Part shown: positions 1-7,374 of the stretch, in pieces | How the letters are laid out: each line of letters begins with the position of its first letter | How positions within the stretch are numbered: the first letter of the stretch is position 1 | Source of the DNA: an uncultured Ignavibacteria bacterium | GTDB lineage: Bacteria; Bacteroidota; Ignavibacteria; Kapaibacteriales; UBA2268 | Assembly: GCA_903911805.1 (NCBI GenBank) | Contig: CAIWET010000606.1 | Span: forward strand, 1-19,900 | Length of the DNA: 19,900 nucleotides | Direction of reading: 5' to 3' | The notes under the pieces: model-generated | What the model saw: the letters and a program-made list of their open reading frames with translations, nothing else | Told to the model about the DNA's origin: nothing | Databases searched by the model: none | Program-made: the position numbers and the translations under genes

Positions 1-2
1 AC

Positions 3-46
3 GTAAAATTACGTGAAATCTCCGTGAAAATTTTTCGTAATTTTAC
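3..46. repeat. Inverted repeat with 11-bp arms, plus phased CGTRAAAW repeats
   Basis: GTAAAATTACG at 3-13 is the exact reverse complement of CGTAATTTTAC at 36-46, with 22 bases between. Inside it CGTAAAAT (2), CGTGAAAT (12) and CGTGAAAA (23) recur at 10-11 base steps, about one helical turn. No T-tract follows the right arm, so it is not a standard intrinsic terminator on the + strand. It could be a protein-binding site or the edge of a larger element cut by the window; the function is unknown. Confidence 0.45.
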
Positions 47-145
47 CTTTCTGTATAAAACAGTAGTGAAAAAAGTATAAATTAGAGCAATTTTTGATAA
101 AAATCAAATTATTTTTAAAAAAAGTTGAAGAAAATGTTAAAAAGA

Positions 146-177
146 TTTGGATAGTTTAAAAATTTTCCATATTTTTG
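146..177 (+). promoter_or_regulatory. Candidate Bacteroidetes-type promoter for the rpsL cluster
   Basis: TTTG at 146-149 and TATTTTTG at 170-177 are separated by 20 bases. They match the Bacteroidetes -33 (TTTG) and -7 (TAnnTTTG) consensus. Transcription would start around 182-186, giving a leader of about 45 nt before the rpsL start. Both motifs are short and the region is AT-rich, so a chance match is possible. No better sigma-70-like pair was found nearby. Confidence 0.4.
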
Positions 178-216
178 TAAGCTCTAATGGTGAGAATTTT
201 ATTTTTTAATAAGTTT

Positions 217-230
217 GGAGAAAGTAAGTG
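217..230 (+). promoter_or_regulatory. Ribosome binding site deciding the rpsL GTG start
   Basis: GGAG at 217-220 lies 7 bases before a GTG at 228. The uS12 N-terminus (PTISQLIRKPR) follows directly, and there is no in-frame ATG nearby, so GTG is taken as the start. Confidence 0.75.
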
Positions 231-638
231 CCAACGATAAGTCAGTTAATTAGGAAGCCAAGAAAGAAAATTGTGTGGAAGAGTAAATCCCCTGCACTAA
301 AATCTTGTCCTCAAAGAAGAGGGGTTTGCACAAGAGTATATACAACTACTCCTAAGAAACCAAACTCGGCTTTAAGAAAAGTAGCCCGTGTTAGATTGTC
401 TTCAGGATTTGAAGTTACAGCATATATACCAGGCGAAGGACACAATTTACAAGAGCATTCAATGGTATATATCCGTGGCGGCAGAGTAAAAGATCTTCCT
501 GGTGTACGTTATCATATTATTCGCGGTACAGCAGATACCCAAGGTGTAGACGGCAGAAAACAAGGTCGCTCAAAATATGGATCTAAAACTCCAAAAGCAG
601 GCGTTCCAGCAGGAAAACCAGGACAAAAGAAAAAATAA
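228..638 (+). CDS. rpsL: 30S ribosomal protein uS12 (S12)
   Basis: uS12 sits at the decoding centre of the 30S subunit and affects decoding accuracy. The protein is 136 residues, with the diagnostic TPKKPNSALRK block (41-51) and GGRVKDLPGVRYH (84-96). D89 is the conserved aspartate that RimO methylthiolates in many bacteria. The lysines linked to streptomycin sensitivity (in KPNS and RVKD) are intact. The C-terminus, rich in Gly, Lys and Pro, makes it about 12 residues longer than the E. coli protein. It begins with GTG behind a good SD and is the first gene of the cluster; rpsG follows after 35 bases. Confidence 0.97.
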   Translation: MPTISQLIRKPRKKIVWKSKSPALKSCPQRRGVCTRVYTTTPKKPNSALRKVARVRLSSGFEVTAYIPGEGHNLQEHSMVYIRGGRVKDLPGVRYHIIRGTADTQGVDGRKQGRSKYGSKTPKAGVPAGKPGQKKK

Positions 639-673
639 TTAAGAATTAGAATAATATTAGGATAAATTAGATA

Positions 674-1141
674 ATGAGAAAGCGCAGAGCAGAAAAAAGA
701 CGTTTGATACCGGACCCAAAATTCCAAGATATAATCGTATCAAGATTTGTCAATAATCTGATGTTACAGGGCAAAAAAAACACAGCTAGAAATTCATTCT
801 ATGATGCTATGGATATTATTGCTCTAAAAACCAAACAGCCACCTCTGGAAATCTTCAGGAAAGCAATTTCGAACGTGGCCCCATTCACAGAAGTACGCTC
901 AAGAAGAGTTGGCGGTGCAACATACCAAGTGCCAACTGAAGTTAGAGAAGACAGACGTATCGCTCTCGCAATCAGATGGTTGAAAACATATGCATCTTCA
1001 CGCCGTGATAAATCAATGGCAGGAAAATTAGCAGCTGAATTCATCGCAGCTTCAAATGGCGAAGGTTCATCAGTTAAAAAAAGAGAAGATGTCCATAGAA
1101 TGGCTGAAGCTAACAAGGCTTTTTCGCATTTTAAATGGTAA
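674..1141 (+). CDS. rpsG: 30S ribosomal protein uS7 (S7)
   Basis: uS7 nucleates assembly of the 30S head by binding the 3' domain of 16S rRNA and lines the E site. The 155-residue length is standard. The N-terminus MRKRRAEKR, the central RRVGGATYQVPTEV segment (about 97-110) and the C-terminal RMAEANKAFSHFKW are all family hallmarks. An AGGA at 659-662 lies 11 bases upstream of the ATG. In E. coli S7 is the translational repressor of the str operon and binds the rpsL-rpsG junction. Here that junction is only 35 AT-rich bases, and I see no matching structure. Confidence 0.97.
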   Translation: MRKRRAEKRRLIPDPKFQDIIVSRFVNNLMLQGKKNTARNSFYDAMDIIALKTKQPPLEIFRKAISNVAPFTEVRSRRVGGATYQVPTEVREDRRIALAIRWLKTYASSRRDKSMAGKLAAEFIAASNGEGSSVKKREDVHRMAEANKAFSHFKW

Positions 1142-1187
1142 AAGAAATTTTATTTGTTCTTTGTAAATTGAATTGCCGGATGTGATT

Positions 1188-3248
1188 ATGCCACGTCAAA
1201 CGCCAATAGAAAACGTTAGAAATATCGGTATTATGGCGCATATTGATGCGGGCAAAACTACCACAACGGAGAGAATACTGTTCTACTCGGGATACCTTCA
1301 TAAAATAGGTGCCGTCGATGATGGTACTGCGTTTATGGATTATATGGCTCAGGAGAAAGAAAGAGGTATAACAATTACCTCTGCAGCTATCACCGCGTTT
1401 TGGAAAGATTATAAAATTAATATAATTGATACTCCAGGACACGTTGATTTTACTGCTGAAGTGCAAAGATCCCTCAGAGTTTTAGATGGTGCTGTTGCAG
1501 TTTTTTGTGCAGTTGGTGGTGTTGAACCCCAAAGCGAAACTGTTTGGCATCAGGCAGATATGTTTAAAGTCCCAAGAATCGCTTATATTAATAAGATGGA
1601 TAGAATGGGAGCAAACTTTGAACGTGTTCTGAATATGATGAGAGAGAGATTGAGTGCTAATCCTGTTCCAGTTCAGTTGCCAATTGGGGCATCTGAAGAT
1701 TTTGAAGGTATTATTGACTTGATAGAAATGAAATCCCTTTATTTTGATTATGAATCAGAAGGAATTGATTTTATAGTTCGTGATATTCCTAAAGAATATC
1801 TTGAAATTGCAACTAAATATCGTGCTTTACTAGTTGAAGCAGCTGTTGAAAGTGATGACGAACTTATGATGAAATACCTTGAAGGGATTGAAATTACTGT
1901 AGATGAAATAAAAAAAGGTATGAGATTGAATACGCTTGCTTCCAAGTGTATTCCTGTTTTTACTGGATCATCCTTAAAAAATACTGGAGTACAACCACTT
2001 ATTGATGGAGTAATAGATTATCTACCATCTCCAAAAGATATAGGGGTTTACGAAGGTTTTGCTGACCTTGATACTGACGAAAAAGTAAAAAGAAAAGCAA
2101 ATGATGATGAGCCGCTTTCAGCTCTAGCCTTTAAAATTGTTTCTGACCAGTTTGTTGATAAATTAACTTTTATCAGAATCTATTCAGGTGTTTTAAAACT
2201 TGGATCAGCAGTTTGGAATGAAAATTCGGGTAAAAGAGAGAAAATCGGAAAAATCTTTAAAATGTACTCTAATAAAAGAGAAGAAGTTACAGAAGCCTAT
2301 GCTGGCGATATTGTAGCTATACCAAATTTGAGATTAACAAAAACCGGTGATACTCTTTGCGACGAAAAACATCATATTTTATATGAGAAAATTTCATTTG
2401 CAGAACCAGTGATAAATCAAGCAATTGAAGCCCGTACATTGGCTGATAGAGATAAACTTTTAGATGTGCTTAACAAGTATGAAGAAGAAGATCCAACTTT
2501 CAAATTCAAAAATGATGAAGAAAGTGGACAAATAATTATCAGTGGTGTTGGTGAGCTTCATTTAGAGATTATAGTTGACAGATTAAAAAGAGAATATTCA
2601 ATTCCTGTAAGAGTTGGCAAGCCGCAAGTTTATTATAGAGAAACAATAAGCGGAACTGCTAAAAGAGAAGGAAGATTCGAAAAATCTGTTTCAGGAAAGA
2701 ATCAATTTGGACAAGTAACTTTGTCAATGCTGCCTGGCGAAAGTGGAAAAGGTTTTGTGGTCGAAAGCAAATTAGCTGAAAATCTACTACCTAAAACATT
2801 TTTACCCCAAATGGAAAAAGGCATTATTGAAGCTTTGCAGATGGGACCTCACGGTTATCCAATGATTGACGTTAAAGTTATAATTGAAGATGTTGTTTAT
2901 GAACAAAGTTTGGCTAACGAACTTTTTTTCAAGATAGCATGCTCAATTGCAACTAAGGAGTGCTTAAGAGACGCGAGTCCGATTCTATTAGAACCTATAT
3001 TTCTTTTAGAAGTTGTTTCACCTGAAGAATATGTTGGAGATGTAATTTCTGACATTAGTTCAAGAAGAGGCAAAATAGAAGGAATATATCAGCAAAACAC
3101 AATGCAGAACATAAAAGCAACTGCACCTTTATCCGAATTATTTGGATATGTGACAAAGCTGAGAAGTCTAAGTCAGGGTAGAGCATCATATACTATGGTA
3201 TTCTCTCATTATGAACCGGCAGTCATAAAGAACCAATTTAGTTGGTAA
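1188..3248 (+). CDS. fusA: Elongation factor G, divergent form
   Basis: This is a GTPase of the EF-G family, which drives tRNA-mRNA translocation and, with RRF, ribosome recycling. From the ATG at 1188 it is 686 residues; an in-frame TTG at 1173 is possible but adds non-conserved residues. G motifs are AHIDAGKT (17-24), RGITI (59-63), DTPGH (81-85) and NKMD (135-138), followed by domains II to V. Oddities: switch I reads DYMAQEKERGITI rather than the usual DWMEQEQERGITI. In domain IV the usual YHxVDSSE is YEQSLANE (571-578), so the tip histidine (E. coli H583) is E572; the loop I glutamine is kept (Q506). These features recall EF-G2-type paralogues, although the position between rpsG and tuf is that of canonical fusA. 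No clear SD is present. Confidence 0.9.
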   Translation: MPRQTPIENVRNIGIMAHIDAGKTTTTERILFYSGYLHKIGAVDDGTAFMDYMAQEKERGITITSAAITAFWKDYKINIIDTPGHVDFTAEVQRSLRVLDGAVAVFCAVGGVEPQSETVWHQADMFKVPRIAYINKMDRMGANFERVLNMMRERLSANPVPVQLPIGASEDFEGIIDLIEMKSLYFDYESEGIDFIVRDIPKEYLEIATKYRALLVEAAVESDDELMMKYLEGIEITVDEIKKGMRLNTLASKCIPVFTGSSLKNTGVQPLIDGVIDYLPSPKDIGVYEGFADLDTDEKVKRKANDDEPLSALAFKIVSDQFVDKLTFIRIYSGVLKLGSAVWNENSGKREKIGKIFKMYSNKREEVTEAYAGDIVAIPNLRLTKTGDTLCDEKHHILYEKISFAEPVINQAIEARTLADRDKLLDVLNKYEEEDPTFKFKNDEESGQIIISGVGELHLEIIVDRLKREYSIPVRVGKPQVYYRETISGTAKREGRFEKSVSGKNQFGQVTLSMLPGESGKGFVVESKLAENLLPKTFLPQMEKGIIEALQMGPHGYPMIDVKVIIEDVVYEQSLANELFFKIACSIATKECLRDASPILLEPIFLLEVVSPEEYVGDVISDISSRRGKIEGIYQQNTMQNIKATAPLSELFGYVTKLRSLSQGRASYTMVFSHYEPAVIKNQFSW

Positions 3249-3300
3249 TTAGGTAAATAAGAGTAAAACTGAAAATAATTAATATATAAATTTTTTTATA

Positions 3301-3316
3301 AAGGAGTCTAGTAATG
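3301..3316 (+). promoter_or_regulatory. Strong ribosome binding site of tuf
   Basis: AAGGAG at 3301-3306 lies 7 bases before the ATG at 3314, as expected for one of the most highly made proteins. The rest of the 65-base gap is AT-rich. No convincing separate promoter was found there. Confidence 0.8.
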
Positions 3317-4525
3317 GCAAAAGAAAAATTTGATCGTTCGAAACCACACGTTAACGTTGGTACAATCGGTCACGTTGATCATGGTAAGACTACACTTACC
3401 GCCGCAATCACAATGGCAATGGCAAAAAGAGGTACTTCACAACAAGTACGTTCTTTCGATTCAATTGATAACGCCCCAGAAGAAAAGGCACGCGGGATCA
3501 CGATTGCAACAGCACACGTAGAATATGAAACAGAAACTCGTCACTATGCACACGTTGATTGTCCTGGACATGCTGACTATATTAAAAATATGATTACTGG
3601 TGCTGCACAAATGGACGGAGCAATCTTAGTATGCGCAGCAACAGACGGTCCTATGCCACAAACAAGAGAACACATTCTTTTAGCTCGCCAAGTAGGTGTG
3701 CCAAGAATCGTTGTATTCTTAAATAAAGTAGACATAGCAGATCCAGATTTATTAGAATTAGTTGAAATGGAATTAAGAGAATTATTAAGTAAATATGAAT
3801 TCCCAGGCGATGATATTCCAATCATTCCAGGTTCAGCTTTACACGCTTTAGATGCTGGTTCATCAGCAGATACAGCAAAAGATGATGAAAGATTAACTTG
3901 CGTTTATAACTTAATGGATGCAGTTGATTCATATATTCCAACTCCACAAAGAGATACAGACAAACCTTTCTTGATGCCAGTTGAAGACGTATTCTCTATC
4001 ACAGGTAGAGGAACAGTAGCTACAGGTAAAATCGAAAGAGGAATTGTTAAAGTAAACGAAGAAGTTGAATTAGTAGGTTTTGGCTTACACAAAAAATCAA
4101 CTTGTACAGGCGTTGAAATGTTCCGTAAATTATTAGATGAAGGTAGAGCAGGCGATAACGTTGGTCTATTACTTCGTGGTGTTGACAAAAAAGAAATCGA
4201 ACGTGGAATGGTTATTTCTAAACCAGGTTCAATTACACCTCACCATAAATTTAACGCTCAGGTTTACGTATTAGGTAAAGATGAGGGTGGAAGACATACA
4301 CCATTCTTTGGTGGTTACAGACCTCAGTTCTATTTTAGAACAACAGACGTAACAGGTATTTTAAATATGCCTGCTGGCGTTGAAATGATTATGCCTGGCG
4401 ATAACGTAGATAATTTGGAAATCGAATTGATTACTCCAATTGCTATGGAAATCGGACTTCGTTTTGCTATCCGTGAAGGTGGCAGAACTGTAGGTGCTGG
4501 CGTTGTAACAAAAATTATTGAATAA
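3314..4525 (+). CDS. tuf: Elongation factor Tu
   Basis: EF-Tu delivers aminoacyl-tRNA to the ribosomal A site as a GTP-bound ternary complex. It has 403 residues, with GHVDHGKT (19-26), RGIT (60-63), DCPGH (82-86) and NKVD (137-140), and then beta-barrel domains 2 and 3 ending in RTVGAGVVTKIIE. IDNAPEEKARGIT is typical of the Bacteroidetes/Chlorobi version. Between GSAL and DSYIP the G domain is about 8 residues longer than in E. coli, at the place where Thermus EF-Tu also has an insertion. A 65-base gap precedes it and a 71-base gap with a stem-loop follows. Confidence 0.98.
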   Translation: MAKEKFDRSKPHVNVGTIGHVDHGKTTLTAAITMAMAKRGTSQQVRSFDSIDNAPEEKARGITIATAHVEYETETRHYAHVDCPGHADYIKNMITGAAQMDGAILVCAATDGPMPQTREHILLARQVGVPRIVVFLNKVDIADPDLLELVEMELRELLSKYEFPGDDIPIIPGSALHALDAGSSADTAKDDERLTCVYNLMDAVDSYIPTPQRDTDKPFLMPVEDVFSITGRGTVATGKIERGIVKVNEEVELVGFGLHKKSTCTGVEMFRKLLDEGRAGDNVGLLLRGVDKKEIERGMVISKPGSITPHHKFNAQVYVLGKDEGGRHTPFFGGYRPQFYFRTTDVTGILNMPAGVEMIMPGDNVDNLEIELITPIAMEIGLRFAIREGGRTVGAGVVTKIIE

Positions 4526-4545
4526 TATAAATATAAAATATAAAT

Positions 4546-4573
4546 TTTAAGGGGCAATTAACAGCCCCTTAAA
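4546..4573 (+). promoter_or_regulatory. GC-rich stem-loop between tuf and rpsJ
   Basis: TTTAAGGGGC (4546-4555) pairs perfectly with GCCCCTTAAA (4564-4573) around an 8-base loop. The 10-bp stem has a G/C core that stands out in an otherwise AT-only gap. No T-run follows (next bases AGTTCACT), so it is not a standard intrinsic terminator on the + strand. It lies 24 bases before the rpsJ start. It could be an attenuator, an RNA processing or stability element, or a protein target like the leader upstream of rpsJ in E. coli; the role is inferred only. Confidence 0.6.
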
Positions 4574-4596
4574 GTTCACTAAAGTGGAGTAAAAAA

Positions 4597-4905
4597 GTGT
4601 CAACACAAAGAATAAGAATTAAGCTAAAATCATATGATCATAATCTGATTGATAAGTCGGCAGAAAGAATTGTTCGCACTGTAAAACAGACAGGCGCTGT
4701 GGTATCAGGACCGATTCCGCTTCCAACAAGAAGAAGTGTTTATACAGTGAACAGGTCTCCACACGTTGACAAGAAGTCAAGAGAACAATTTGAAGTACGT
4801 ATTCATAAAAGAATTATCGATATTTTTAGCTCGACACAAAAAACAATTGATGCTCTCATGAGATTAGAATTACCCGCTGGTGTTGATGTGGAAGTAAAGG
4901 TCTAA
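4597..4905 (+). CDS. rpsJ: 30S ribosomal protein uS10 (S10, NusE)
   Basis: uS10 is a 30S head protein and, as NusE, a partner of NusB and NusG in transcription antitermination. It has 102 residues, standard length, with RIRIKLKSYDHNLID at the start and GPIPLPTRR plus YTVNRSPHVDKKSREQFE in the middle (about 39-67). It starts with GTG behind GGAG (4586-4589, spacing 7). It is the first gene of the S10 block, and its stop codon overlaps the SD of rplC. Confidence 0.97.
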   Translation: MSTQRIRIKLKSYDHNLIDKSAERIVRTVKQTGAVVSGPIPLPTRRSVYTVNRSPHVDKKSREQFEVRIHKRIIDIFSSTQKTIDALMRLELPAGVDVEVKV

Positions 4906-4918
4906 GGAGGAAAGAATG
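4904..4918 (+). promoter_or_regulatory. Near-perfect Shine-Dalgarno of rplC overlapping the rpsJ stop
   Basis: AAGGAGG at 4904-4910 is the longest anti-SD match in the window. It begins inside the rpsJ TAA (4903-4905) and lies 5 bases before the rplC ATG. This arrangement suggests translational coupling of rpsJ and rplC, and shows that the organism's 16S rRNA probably keeps a usable anti-SD. Confidence 0.8.
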
Positions 4919-5539
4919 AAGGGAGCAATTTTAGGTAAGAAATTAGGTATGATTAGCTACTTTGCAGAAGATGGAGCTCAGGTTCCTTGCTCTGTAATCG
5001 AAGCTGGTCCCTGTCCAGTCGTACAGGTAAAAACAGTAGAAACAGACGGTTATTCAGCAGTAAAAGTTGGATATCGTGAAGTAAAAGAGCAAAGAGTTAA
5101 TAAACCAGAAATGGGATTATTTATCAAAGCTGGAGTTAAACCTGTAGGAAATATTACTGAATTCAGAGAATATAACGGCGATCTACAAGTTGGCGATGTA
5201 CTAACATTAGGCCAATTTGCAAAAGGCGATAAATTACGCATAACCGGCACAAGTAAAGGTAAAGGTTTCCAGGGTGTTGTTAGAAGACATCACTTTAGTG
5301 GCGTAGGGATGGCTACTCACGGCCAATCAGATAGACAAAGACATCCAGGTTCAATCGGTTCATCATCATATCCTTCGAGAGTTTTCAAAGGTATGAAAAT
5401 GGCAGGTAGAATGGGTGGGACTAAAATAACAGTCAGAAATTTAACTGTAGTAGATATAATTGAGGATCAGAATATCATTTTAATAAAAGGTAGCGTTCCC
5501 GGAGCAGTTAATTCAGTATTAAAAATTATAAAGCTATAA
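4916..5539 (+). CDS. rplC: 50S ribosomal protein uL3 (L3)
   Basis: uL3 starts 50S assembly and reaches towards the peptidyl transferase centre. It has 207 residues, beginning MKGAILGKKLGM, with GTSKGKGFQGVVRRHHFSG (about 112-130), RQRHPGSIGSSSYPSRVFKG and KMAGRMGGTKITVRN. The SYPSRVFKG segment replaces the QTPG-type sequence that holds the PrmB-methylated glutamine in E. coli (Q150), so that modification is not expected. The segment is typical of Bacteroidetes/Chlorobi. rplD follows after 9 bases. Confidence 0.97.
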   Translation: MKGAILGKKLGMISYFAEDGAQVPCSVIEAGPCPVVQVKTVETDGYSAVKVGYREVKEQRVNKPEMGLFIKAGVKPVGNITEFREYNGDLQVGDVLTLGQFAKGDKLRITGTSKGKGFQGVVRRHHFSGVGMATHGQSDRQRHPGSIGSSSYPSRVFKGMKMAGRMGGTKITVRNLTVVDIIEDQNIILIKGSVPGAVNSVLKIIKL

Positions 5540-5548
5540 GGCATAGAA

Positions 5549-6175
5549 ATGTTATTAGATATTTATAAGAACGATGGAACCGTATCTGGTCAATTAGAAT
5601 TAAACGACGATATATTTGGTATTGACCCAAATGAGAATGCAATGCATCAGTCAGTTTTAACTTATTTGGCTAACCAGAGACAAGGTACCCATAAAACTAA
5701 AACAAGAGCTCAGGTATCCGGTGGTGGTAAAAAGCCATGGCGCCAAAAAGGCAGAGGTACAGCTCGTTCCGGTTCATCAAGATCACCTCTTTGGGTAGGT
5801 GGCGGTACCGTTCACGGTCCGTTCCCACACAAATACAACTTGAAAATGCCCAAGAAGTTGAGACAGCTAGCAAGAAAATCAGCATTATCTTTGAGAGCAA
5901 TCGAAAAGAATATAATTTTGGTAGAAGATGTTAAAATGAATTCGATCAAGACAAAGGAATTTGTTCAAATGCTTAAAGCATTGAATATTTATGGCACAAA
6001 AACATTAGTATTTTTGCCTGAATATGACAAAGTAGTATATATGTCAGCAAGAAATATTGATAGATTATCTATATTAACAACAGATGTTATCAGTACTTAC
6101 GATATCCTTTGCCATAAAAAGCTCTTAATATTTACAGGAGCAGTTGATAAAATTCAAAATGCTTTAAATAATTAA
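5549..6175 (+). CDS. rplD: 50S ribosomal protein uL4 (L4)
   Basis: uL4 binds 23S rRNA domain I and its long loop lines the exit tunnel. It has 208 residues. The tunnel loop is recognisable as RAQVSGGGKKPWRQKGRGTA, followed by RSGSSRSPLWVGGGTVHGP and KMPKKLRQLARKSALS. In E. coli L4 represses the S10 operon by acting on the leader upstream of rpsJ; whether the 4546-4573 hairpin plays a similar part here is unknown. Only a weak AAGG precedes the ATG, so coupling to rplC is likely. Confidence 0.97.
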   Translation: MLLDIYKNDGTVSGQLELNDDIFGIDPNENAMHQSVLTYLANQRQGTHKTKTRAQVSGGGKKPWRQKGRGTARSGSSRSPLWVGGGTVHGPFPHKYNLKMPKKLRQLARKSALSLRAIEKNIILVEDVKMNSIKTKEFVQMLKALNIYGTKTLVFLPEYDKVVYMSARNIDRLSILTTDVISTYDILCHKKLLIFTGAVDKIQNALNN

Positions 6176-6202
6176 TAGACTTTAGAGAAGGCAGAAGGAA
6201 TT

Positions 6203-6502
6203 ATGTTAGATATAATAAAAAGACCAATTATCACAGAAAAAGCTATGAAGCTAGGCGAAAATGGTCAATACGTATTCGAAGTTTATCCGGAAGCAAATAA
6301 AATCCAGATTAAGAAAGCAATCGAAGATTTGTTTGAAGTTAACGTGGTAAGTGTAAGAACTTTAAATGTTAAAGGAAAAAGTAAAATGCGAATGACCAAA
6401 CGTGGCATCATGAAAGGTAGAACCGCCTTGAAGAAAAAAGCCTATATTACTTTAAAGCAAGGACAAACAATAGAATTAGTTACCGGGGCAGCCGGAGAGT
6501 AA
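6203..6502 (+). CDS. rplW: 50S ribosomal protein uL23 (L23)
   Basis: uL23 lies at the tunnel exit and is a docking site for trigger factor and SRP. The 99-residue length is usual. Hallmarks are IIKRPIITEKAMKL at the start, YVFEVYPEANKIQIKKAIEDLF (about 24-45), VNVVSVRTLNVKGK and the C-terminal KKAYITLKQGQTIEL. AAGGA shortly before the ATG at 6203 acts as the SD. It sits between rplD and rplB as in nearly all bacteria. Confidence 0.97.
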   Translation: MLDIIKRPIITEKAMKLGENGQYVFEVYPEANKIQIKKAIEDLFEVNVVSVRTLNVKGKSKMRMTKRGIMKGRTALKKKAYITLKQGQTIELVTGAAGE

Positions 6503-6531
6503 GAAATTTTTAATTAATTGAAGAAAACACA

Positions 6532-7371
6532 ATGGCACAGAGAGTTTTAAAACCAATAACGCCCGGTACAAGATTTTATTCTGTCAGTTCATTTGATGAA
6601 ATAACAACTGATAAGCCATATAAGCCATTACTCGCAACCTTGACTAAATCTGGCGGTAGAAATAATACCGGTAGAATTACCTCAAGACGTCGTGGTGGCG
6701 GCCATAAAAGAAAATATAGAATTATAGATTTTAAAAGAAATAAAATCGGAATTCCAGCAATAGTTGAAACTATTGAATATGATCCTAACCGTTCAGCCAG
6801 AATCGCATTAGTAAAATATGAAGATGGCGAACATAGATACATATTGGCACCCGATAAATTAAAAGTTGGCGATAAAATTATATCCGCTGACAATGCTGAA
6901 TACAAAGATGGTAATTGTTTACCATTGAAAAAAATTCCAGTAGGTTTGTTCGTACACAATATCGAAATGAAACCAGGAAAAGGCGGACAAATTGCAAGAT
7001 CAGCAGGAACTACTTGTCAGTTGGCAGGTATTGACGAAAAATTTGCAATTATCAAAATGCCTTCTGGCGAAATTAGAATGATTCCTAATAATTGCATGGC
7101 TACTTTAGGTACTGTAAGCAATGGCGATCATGAAAATACAGTTTACGGTAAAGCTGGAAGAAAAAGATGGCTCGGTAAGAAGCCTCAAACAAGAGGTATA
7201 GCTATGAACCCAGTAGATCACCCTATGGGTGGTGGCGAAGGCGCATCAAAATCTGGTGGTGGTCGTTTGCATCCAAGATCTCCTTGGGGTCAGAAATCTA
7301 AGGGCTTGAAAACACGTAATAGACGTAAACTTTCTAATCAATATATCGTAAGATCAAGAAAAGGGAAATAG
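6532..7371 (+). CDS. rplB: 50S ribosomal protein uL2 (L2)
   Basis: uL2 is a core 23S rRNA binder needed for subunit association and peptidyl transferase activity. It has 279 residues, with KSGGRNNTGRITSRRRGGGHKR (39-60), an SH3-like middle region, and AMNPVDHPMGGGEG (224-237). H230 matches the functionally important H229 of E. coli. The gene has no SD; instead AATTAATTGA (6512-6521) lies 10 bases before the ATG. rpsS follows after only three bases. Confidence 0.98.
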   Translation: MAQRVLKPITPGTRFYSVSSFDEITTDKPYKPLLATLTKSGGRNNTGRITSRRRGGGHKRKYRIIDFKRNKIGIPAIVETIEYDPNRSARIALVKYEDGEHRYILAPDKLKVGDKIISADNAEYKDGNCLPLKKIPVGLFVHNIEMKPGKGGQIARSAGTTCQLAGIDEKFAIIKMPSGEIRMIPNNCMATLGTVSNGDHENTVYGKAGRKRWLGKKPQTRGIAMNPVDHPMGGGEGASKSGGGRLHPRSPWGQKSKGLKTRNRRKLSNQYIVRSRKGK

Positions 7372-7374
7372 TAG

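Larger units (their letters stand above)
1..227. other. AT-rich leader upstream of rpsL, no gene seen
   Basis: This 227-base stretch is very AT-rich and I see no convincing coding sequence on either strand. It holds an inverted repeat with short phased repeats at its left edge (2-46), a small hairpin (TTTGAT/ATCAAA, 93-108), a candidate Bacteroidetes-type promoter (146-177) and the rpsL ribosome binding site (GGAG, 217-220). In many relatives rpoBC or rplJL lies just upstream of rpsL. The window edge prevents checking that, but this is clearly an untranslated leader rather than a tight gene junction. Confidence 0.7.

Noticed and set aside
81..188. ATTAGAGC (81-88) and GCTCTAAT (181-188), an 8-bp inverted pair 92 bases apart in the rpsL leader
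   Set aside because: Too short and too far apart to distinguish from chance in AT-rich sequence, and the left copy lies upstream of the likely transcription start.
210..217. TAAGTTTG as a second TAnnTTTG promoter element
   Set aside because: It overlaps the rpsL SD and lies 10 bases before the start codon, with no TTTG at the right distance upstream; the 146-177 pair fits better.
1131..1466. 111-codon minus-strand frame across the rpsG-fusA junction
   Set aside because: It covers the start of fusA and has no sequence features of a real protein; chance open frame in AT-rich DNA.
3285..3300. TATAAA/TTTATA hairpin just before the tuf SD
   Set aside because: The stem is six A/T pairs only; it would be unstable and such palindromes are expected by chance here.
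6576..6959. 127-codon open frame on the minus strand opposite rplB
   Set aside because: It lies entirely within the conserved uL2 coding sequence, with no SD and no family resemblance; a shadow frame.
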